NCBI GenBank assembly: GCA_036381125.1
Contig: DASVDK010000370.1
Coordinates: 1-6,776, forward strand
Direction: 5' to 3'
Origin: DASVDK01 sp036381125 [NCBI: Thermodesulfobacteriota bacterium]
GTDB taxonomy: Bacteria > DASVDK01
Length of the DNA stretch: 6,776 nucleotides
Positions 1 to 6,776 of the stretch are shown in pieces. The position numbers were made by a program, and so were the translations under genes. The notes below the pieces were generated by a model. That model was not told where the DNA came from. It did no database searches and saw nothing but the letters and a program-made list of their open reading frames with translations. Within the stretch, counting starts at the first letter, position 1, and each line of letters opens with the position of its first letter.

Positions 1-440
1 GTGAAGCGCTCGAGGTCGCGTGCGCGCGCGCCGCCGGCCCGCCCCTCGGTCGCCTCGAAGTGGCGGAAGGCCAGCTCGAGCGCACGCCGCTTGAGCGGGC
101 GCACGGTCGCGTAATCGATCGCCTTCGCCTCGCGCGCACGCTCGAGCACCTCGCGGTCCGCCGGGGACAGCGCCCGCTCGCCCCCCGCTCCCTGGAAGTC
201 CGGCTGATCGCGTAGCGCGACGTAGAGCGGGTCGATGGCGAACGCCGTGCAGGCCGCGTACGGGCTGTCCTGGCCCGGCGACGGCTCCCCGATGGGGAGG
301 AGCTGGAGCACCGAGTGGCCGGCCGCCTCGAGCCAGATCGCGTATGCCGCGAGGTCGGGGATCTCGCCGACGCCGAAGCTCGCCGGGTGGCGTTGCGCCG
401 ACAGGGGGACCAGGACACCGGCGCGTCGCTCCTCGGGCAT
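1..440 (-). CDS. malQ: 4-alpha-glucanotransferase (amylomaltase, GH77), N-terminal part, cut by left window edge
   Basis: MalQ transfers alpha-1,4-glucan segments between maltooligosaccharides in the cytoplasm, in maltodextrin and glycogen metabolism. The minus strand reads open from an ATG at 438-440 to the window edge, giving 146 complete codons of a family usually about 500 residues long. Family landmarks appear in order: GVLVPLSAQ (residues 8-16), SFGVGEIPDL (21-30), the W-L-E-A-A-G-H-S-V-L-Q-L-L-P block (36-49), DSPYAACTAFAIDPLY (58-73), and the IDY..V..LK...LELAF segment near the edge. These belong to the start of the GH77 barrel. The catalytic Asp and Glu lie beyond the left edge, so activity cannot be judged. 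A perfect Shine-Dalgarno sequence six bases upstream fixes the start. The gene is divergent from the membrane-protein gene at 516. Identification is by recalled family motifs and is strong. Confidence 0.94.
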   Translation of the reverse strand, partial: MPEERRAGVLVPLSAQRHPASFGVGEIPDLAAYAIWLEAAGHSVLQLLPIGEPSPGQDSPYAACTAFAIDPLYVALRDQPDFQGAGGERALSPADREVLERAREAKAIDYATVRPLKRRALELAFRHFEATEGRAGGARARDLERF

Positions 441-515
441 GTCGTGACCTCCTCGTCCGGACGCGTCCTCAGATCTTGCCAGGTTCACGGGAAAAGCGCA
501 GTATGAAGGCGAGGG
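441..515. promoter_or_regulatory. Divergent intergenic region between malQ and the membrane-protein gene
   Basis: Transcription of both flanking genes must start in or near these 75 bases, unless it starts inside the opposite gene. The stretch contains a perfect 10-base palindrome, CGTCCGGACG, at 454-463, which could be a small operator or chance in GC-rich DNA. It is locally less GC-rich around 484-508. A TTGCCA at 476-481 resembles a -35 box, but the hexamer 17 bases later (499-504, CAGTAT) is a poor -10 box and lies almost on the start codon. No promoter is therefore called with confidence. Confidence 0.35.
447..453 (-). promoter_or_regulatory. Ribosome binding site of malQ
   Basis: The minus strand reads AGGAGGT, a full anti-16S match, with a 6-base spacer to the ATG at 440. 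It decides the malQ start and implies strong initiation. Confidence 0.85.
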
Positions 516-1271
516 ATGCGTATGCGACGCGCCGTCATCGCGGGTTTCGTGGCCACGGTCACCATGACGCTGGCCCTCGCCGTGGGGTACTTCATCGCCC
601 TCGAACTCGGCTCGCCCTCCATCCCCTCGTACGCCGCGCAGCCCGGTCCGCCGCAGTGGATGTGGGCGCTCACGCACAACCCGATCACGGAGCTGACGCG
701 GGGCGCCATGCCGGCGGCGTTCGCGCTCCACCTGGCGCTCGGGCTCATCTGGGCCGGGATCTACGCGGCCTTCTTCGAGCCGCGGCTGCCGGGCGCCGAC
801 TGGCAGAAGGGGGTCGCGTTCGCGCTCATCCCCTACGTGCTGTCGCTCGTGGTGTTCCTGCCGCTCGCGGGTGGCGGGCTCTTCGGGCTCGCCCTCGGCG
901 CGGGCCCCCTGCCGGTCCTCGGCAACCTCGTCCTCCACATCGTCTACGGCGTGACGCTCGGCGAGCTGTACGGGCGCCTCGGCGACCGGGTGTTCACCGA
1001 GTCGGGGTTCGCGCAGGCCGACGAGATGGCGACGCTCGCACGCGCCGAGCGGACGGCCGCGTACGGCATCGTCATCGGGGCGGCGCTCGGCGCCGTCGTG
1101 GGGGTCTCCGGCGGCCGGCTCTTCGGAGGGTCGGGGGGACCGGTCGGCGTCACGGCGGGGCTGCTCTGGGGACTCGTCGGCGGATCGGTGGGGGCCCTCG
1201 TGGGCTCGCTCGCGGGACTCGACGGGCGCGGACCGGGCGAACACGCTCCCGACCACAGGCCACACCCCTGA
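516..1271 (+). CDS. Polytopic inner-membrane protein, DUF6789/YagU-like with glycine-zipper C-terminal half
   Basis: A 251-residue protein of unknown function with about six hydrophobic segments, roughly at residues 6-28, 66-88, 99-120, 132-152, 182-200 and 208-233. The N-terminal GFVATVTMT, later His residues inside helices (H72, H141) and the overall four-helix layout resemble the uncharacterised DUF6789/YagU-type membrane proteins. This is a resemblance from memory, not a search result. The last two helices are strikingly regular: Gly at 184, 188, 192, 196 and 200, then 211, 215, 219 and 223, with a second face at 222, 226, 230 and 234. Such GxxxG repeats pack helices tightly. The tail (235-251) is hydrophilic. 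Two in-frame starts compete: ATG 516, with AAGG at 506-509, and ATG 522, with GAGG at 511-514 and a 7-base spacer. The second may be the true start. It is probably cotranscribed with the receiver-like gene 14 bases downstream. Confidence 0.85.
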   Translation: MRMRRAVIAGFVATVTMTLALAVGYFIALELGSPSIPSYAAQPGPPQWMWALTHNPITELTRGAMPAAFALHLALGLIWAGIYAAFFEPRLPGADWQKGVAFALIPYVLSLVVFLPLAGGGLFGLALGAGPLPVLGNLVLHIVYGVTLGELYGRLGDRVFTESGFAQADEMATLARAERTAAYGIVIGAALGAVVGVSGGRLFGGSGGPVGVTAGLLWGLVGGSVGALVGSLAGLDGRGPGEHAPDHRPHP

Positions 1272-1285
1272 ACACGAGGGCGCCC

Positions 1286-1722
1286 ATGCTCAGCGGGTTC
1301 GCCGCGGCCATTGGCCGGGCAGTCGCTCGGTTGTCCTTCCGGGGATCGATCCGACGGCGGCCGGGCATCCTGTTGATCGAGCCAGACGCCGACGTGGGCT
1401 TCGTCCTGGAGGCGGTCCTGCGCGAGGCTGGCTTCGGGGTGCTCAGGCGCGACCGGATGCGGATCGAGGACTGTCTGAGGCCCGAGGTCACGCTCGTCTC
1501 GGTCGGCCTCTCGCCCGAGGCCACGCGGGACCAGGGTTGGCTCGAACGCCTGCGGTCGCACCGCCCGGAGCTGCCGCTCGTGGTCGTCGCGTCGAGCATC
1601 GGCGGCGGGCTCGAGACGGCTCTCGAGGCGGACCGCCAGGCGCGCGTCGTCTACCACCCGCTCACCGCCGACGAGTACCTCGCCGCCGTCCACGCCCTCC
1701 TGAACCGCGGAGCCGTGGCGGC

Positions 1723-1726
<4 letters not shown>
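1286..1726 (+). CDS. Degenerate (pseudo-)receiver domain protein
   Basis: A 146-residue protein: a basic, partly amphipathic N-terminal extension (about 1-26) followed by one CheY-like fold and no output domain. Receiver strands are visible: beta1 GILLIEPDADV (27-37, acidic E32 and D34), beta3 PEVTLVSVGLS (66-76), beta4 ELPLVVVASS (95-104), and beta5 ARVVYHPL (119-126). Aligned to the usual D-x-V-L-L-D-x-x-L-P pattern, the phosphoacceptor Asp is Ser72, and the Lys of the K-P turn is His124. Phosphorylation by a histidine kinase is therefore unlikely, and a phosphorylation-independent protein-interaction role is inferred. The ATG at 1286 has GAGG at 1276-1279 with a 6-base spacer and follows the membrane-protein stop by 14 bases, suggesting one operon and possibly a membrane-associated partner. 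Its stop overlaps the dnaE2 stop. The open frame extends much further upstream, but that part is a shadow of the membrane gene. Confidence 0.8.
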
Positions 1727-5145
<3,419 letters not shown>

Positions 5146-5154
5146 GGGGCGGCT

Positions 5155-5808
5155 TCACCGCACCTCCACGAGGCGCTCGCCGATGGTCGTGGGCTCGGCC
5201 TCGCCGCCGACCGTGACGCGCTCGTCGGTCTCCACGTATCCGAGCCCCTTGCAGACCACCGTGCGGGCCGAGAAGGCCACCTGGGGGTCGGGGAACTCGC
5301 AGACCACCTCGACGCAGGAGCGCTCCCGGCCGAGGACCGTGCGCGCGCCGAGCCGGTCGATCCGGCAGGTCCCCGAGACGGTGCGGTGCGCGCCGCCCGC
5401 GTGCCGCGCGTCGACGTCGACCGCGCCGCCGGCGACGGTCGTGACCGACCAGCGGGTCCCGACCGCGAGCGGCCCCTCGAGGAAGACGACCTCGGGGCGG
5501 TCGCCGACCGCCCACATGATCGCCTCCGCCTTCGGCACGAAACGGTACGTCTCCGAGAGGGCCTTGACCGGCACGGCCGCCGGGGCGTCGGGGTCGTCGA
5601 GCGTCGACGCCGTCTCGACGCGGATCTCGCCGTCGGCCGCGCGCGTGACCCGCACGACCCGCGCGAGCCGGCGGGGACCGTCGCTCATCTGGTAGACGAG
5701 GACGCGCCCCTCCTCGAGCGGCGGCAGGTAGTCGGCCACCGACGGGTCGGCCGCCCGCTGGCAGCCGGCCGCGGCCAGCCCCGCCGCGAGGAGGAGGCCC
5801 CCCCTCAC
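5155..5808 (-). CDS. Putative lipoprotein of unknown function
   Basis: A 217-residue protein. The N-terminus is a short signal peptide with one Arg, a hydrophobic core at residues 5-14 and a lipobox-like A-A-G-C ending at Cys16, so export and lipidation are likely. The -3 residue is Ala rather than the commoner Leu. The mature part begins with a D-Y-L-P-P-L-E-E-G-R-V-L-V-Y segment and later has FLEGPLAVGTRWS (about 109-121) and a C-R-I-D...ERSCVEVVCEF block, which looks like a beta-rich exported domain. No catalytic motif is recognised. Three Cys residues in the central part and one near VVCKGLGYV could form disulfides. The GTG start at 5808 overlaps the SDR stop in GTGA, which implies translational coupling. 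The gene lies between imuB-type and dnaE2 genes, and no functional link to mutagenesis is known. Being a real gene is well supported by its overlap and spacing; the function is not known. Confidence 0.8.
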   Translation of the reverse strand: MRGGLLLAAGLAAAGCQRAADPSVADYLPPLEEGRVLVYQMSDGPRRLARVVRVTRAADGEIRVETASTLDDPDAPAAVPVKALSETYRFVPKAEAIMWAVGDRPEVVFLEGPLAVGTRWSVTTVAGGAVDVDARHAGGAHRTVSGTCRIDRLGARTVLGRERSCVEVVCEFPDPQVAFSARTVVCKGLGYVETDERVTVGGEAEPTTIGERLVEVR

Positions 5809-6536
5809 GGGGTCCCCTGCTCGGCCGGCACGGCAAGGACCCTGGGGATCCGGACGTGCGGCGGCTGCTCGAGGACGAAGCGGACGATCCGCGCGATGTC
5901 CTCGGGCAGGAGCGGCGCTTTCCGGTTGCGCGCGCCGCGCGCGTGGGCCGGCCAGTGGTCCTGCAGCTCCGTGAGGGTGCTGCCGGGCTGGATGGCCGTG
6001 ATCCGGACGTTCGTCCCGGCGAACTCCATGCGGAGCGCCTCGGTGAGGCCCTCCACGGCGAACTTGGTGCCGGCGTACCAGCCGACGTGCGGCCGCACCC
6101 TGGTGCCGAGGATGCTCGACACGTTGACGAGCGTGCCGCGGTCCTCCCGCTTGAAGTACACGAGCGCGTGGTAGGCCACGCGGAAGGCCGCCTCGACGTT
6201 CACCCGCACCATCCGGGCGATCTGCTCGACGTCCATCGCCTCGACGGGACCGGCGTCCATGACGCCGGCGTTGTTGAAGACCACGTCCACCCGGCCGAAC
6301 CGGCCGAGAGCCGTGTCGAGGAGCCGCACCGGAAGGTCGGGAGCGGTGATGTCGCCCGCGAGCCAGACGGCGCCGGTCTCCTCCGCGAGCGCCCTCAGGC
6401 GCTCCTCGCGCCGCGCCGTGACGACCAGCCGCATGCCCGCCTCGGCCAGGTCGCGGGCGACCGCGGCGCCGATGCCGCTCGACGCGCCGGTGATGATGGC
6501 CACCTGTCCCTTCAGGTCCTGTCGCCCCGATGCCAC
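5805..6536 (-). CDS. SDR-family NAD(P)-dependent oxidoreductase (classical short-chain dehydrogenase)
   Basis: A 243-residue cytoplasmic Rossmann-fold oxidoreductase of classical SDR length, similar in layout to YdfG-like enzymes. Numbering from the GTG at 6536, it shows the cofactor motif TGASSGIG (16-23) and Arg42/Arg43 after beta2, which favours NADP(H). It also has GDI (61-63), NNAG (88-91), the conserved Asn113, the catalytic Ser in VNVSS (S141), Tyr154 and Lys158 of YAGTK, and the PG motif in QPGSTLTEL. The full catalytic tetrad is present, so it is probably active. The substrate cannot be read from the sequence. The GTG start is chosen because GGAGGT lies 9 bases upstream. The frame stays open far further upstream, but that extension overlaps the imuB tail in another frame and lacks SDR similarity. 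An ATG at about 6581 is a weaker alternative. It is likely part of the imuB-to-dnaE2 transcription unit. Confidence 0.93.
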   Translation of the reverse strand: MASGRQDLKGQVAIITGASSGIGAAVARDLAEAGMRLVVTARREERLRALAEETGAVWLAGDITAPDLPVRLLDTALGRFGRVDVVFNNAGVMDAGPVEAMDVEQIARMVRVNVEAAFRVAYHALVYFKREDRGTLVNVSSILGTRVRPHVGWYAGTKFAVEGLTEALRMEFAGTNVRITAIQPGSTLTELQDHWPAHARGARNRKAPLLPEDIARIVRFVLEQPPHVRIPRVLAVPAEQGTP

Positions 6537-6545
6537 GCCGCGCGC

Positions 6546-6551
6546 ACCTCC
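6546..6551 (-). promoter_or_regulatory. Ribosome binding site of the SDR gene
   Basis: The minus strand reads GGAGGT, followed by 9 bases and a GTG at 6536. It lies in the 28-base gap after the imuB-like stop and supports the GTG start over the longer upstream open frame. Confidence 0.7.
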
Positions 6552-6564
6552 GTCCACTGGCGGG

Positions 6565-6776
6565 TCAGTCCGCCACCGCATGGAGAAAGGTACCCCCGCA
6601 GAGGTGGTCGTGGAAGAGCCAGTACCGTTCCTCCTCCCCCTCCGCCCCTCCCTCGCAGATCGCCCAGGCGTAGCTCCGGTCGAAGGGGGCGTCCCACCAC
6701 TCGCCGCTGCGGCGCTGGGCCGCCTCGAAGCGCAGGACCCGCCGCGGCGGCGCACCGCGGCGGTGCAGCCGGCGCA
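6565..6776 (-). CDS. imuB: C-terminal end of an ImuB-like Y-family DNA polymerase homologue, cut by right window edge
   Basis: An open frame enters from the right edge (two bases of a split codon, then 69 residues) and stops with TGA at 6565-6567. It has the hallmark C-terminal tail of ImuB/DNA-polymerase-Y-family proteins: R-R-S-G-E-W-W-D (residues 21-28), F-D-R-S-Y-A-W-A, then E-R-Y-W-L-F-H-D and F-L-H-A-V-A-D at the end. This corresponds to the S/G-x-W-W ... DYY/Y-W ... YW-x-F ... W/F-F-x-H/D-G pattern near the end of the family. ImuB is a catalytically inactive UmuC relative that bridges the clamp and DnaE2. The body of the gene, with its clamp-binding motif, lies outside the window, so the call rests on the tail and on synteny with dnaE2 on the same strand. 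No start codon lies within the window. Confidence 0.72.
   Translation of the reverse strand, partial: RRLHRRGAPPRRVLRFEAAQRRSGEWWDAPFDRSYAWAICEGGAEGEEERYWLFHDHLCGGTFLHAVAD

Noticed and set aside
476-504. TTGCCA with a 17-base spacer to CAGTAT as a sigma-70 promoter for the membrane gene
   Set aside because: The -10 match is only three of six, and the start site would fall on or next to the start codon and its ribosome binding site.
235-506. Small plus-strand open frames at the left end
   Set aside because: They lie antisense to malQ, whose minus-strand frame shows many consecutive GH77 motifs.
344-1285. Upstream extension of the receiver-like gene
   Set aside because: This part is Arg/Pro/Ala-rich nonsense overlapping the membrane-protein gene in another frame. 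The receiver fold starts after the ATG at 1286, which has its own ribosome binding site.
6537-6755. Longer N-terminus for the SDR protein
   Set aside because: The extension is low-complexity, overlaps the imuB-like tail in another frame, and would add about 70 residues to a protein that has normal SDR length from the GTG at 6536.

Overview
The window is very GC-rich, with G or C at almost every third codon position. It reads as chromosomal DNA from a high-GC Gram-negative bacterium. A lipoprotein signal and a split ImuB/DnaE2 mutasome fit a deltaproteobacterial, Myxococcota, Binatota or Rokubacteria-type lineage, but the sequence alone does not fix the taxon. There are no rRNA or tRNA genes, CRISPR array, insertion sequence or phage genes. 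Coding density is close to complete.

Left part (1-1726). The first 440 bases hold the 5' part of a minus-strand malQ (4-alpha-glucanotransferase, GH77), cut by the left edge. A 75-base gap separates it from a divergent plus-strand pair. The first gene of the pair encodes a polytopic membrane protein with a DUF6789/YagU-like look and a glycine-zipper C-terminal half. Fourteen bases downstream lies a small receiver-like protein whose phosphoacceptor Asp is replaced by Ser and whose signature Lys is replaced by His.

Right part (1723-6776), all minus strand and read from right to left. It starts with the last 69 residues of a probable imuB (catalytically dead Y-family polymerase homologue), cut by the right edge. 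Then come an SDR-family oxidoreductase, a small putative lipoprotein, and a complete dnaE2/imuC error-prone DNA polymerase. Spacings are 28 bp, a 4-bp stop/start overlap and 9 bp, so the four genes look like one transcription unit. In the usual imuA-imuB-dnaE2 cassette, imuB and dnaE2 are adjacent. Here two genes with no known mutagenesis role sit between them. dnaE2 converges on the plus-strand pair, and the two stop codons share a single CTAG.

The most unusual sequence-level features are two in-frame low-complexity insertions in dnaE2. Each is built on palindromic DNA: two abutting hairpins in the PHP domain, and a 39-base tandem repeat with a hairpin in each copy before the helix-hairpin-helix region. 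They look like REP-type palindromic elements fixed inside a coding sequence.
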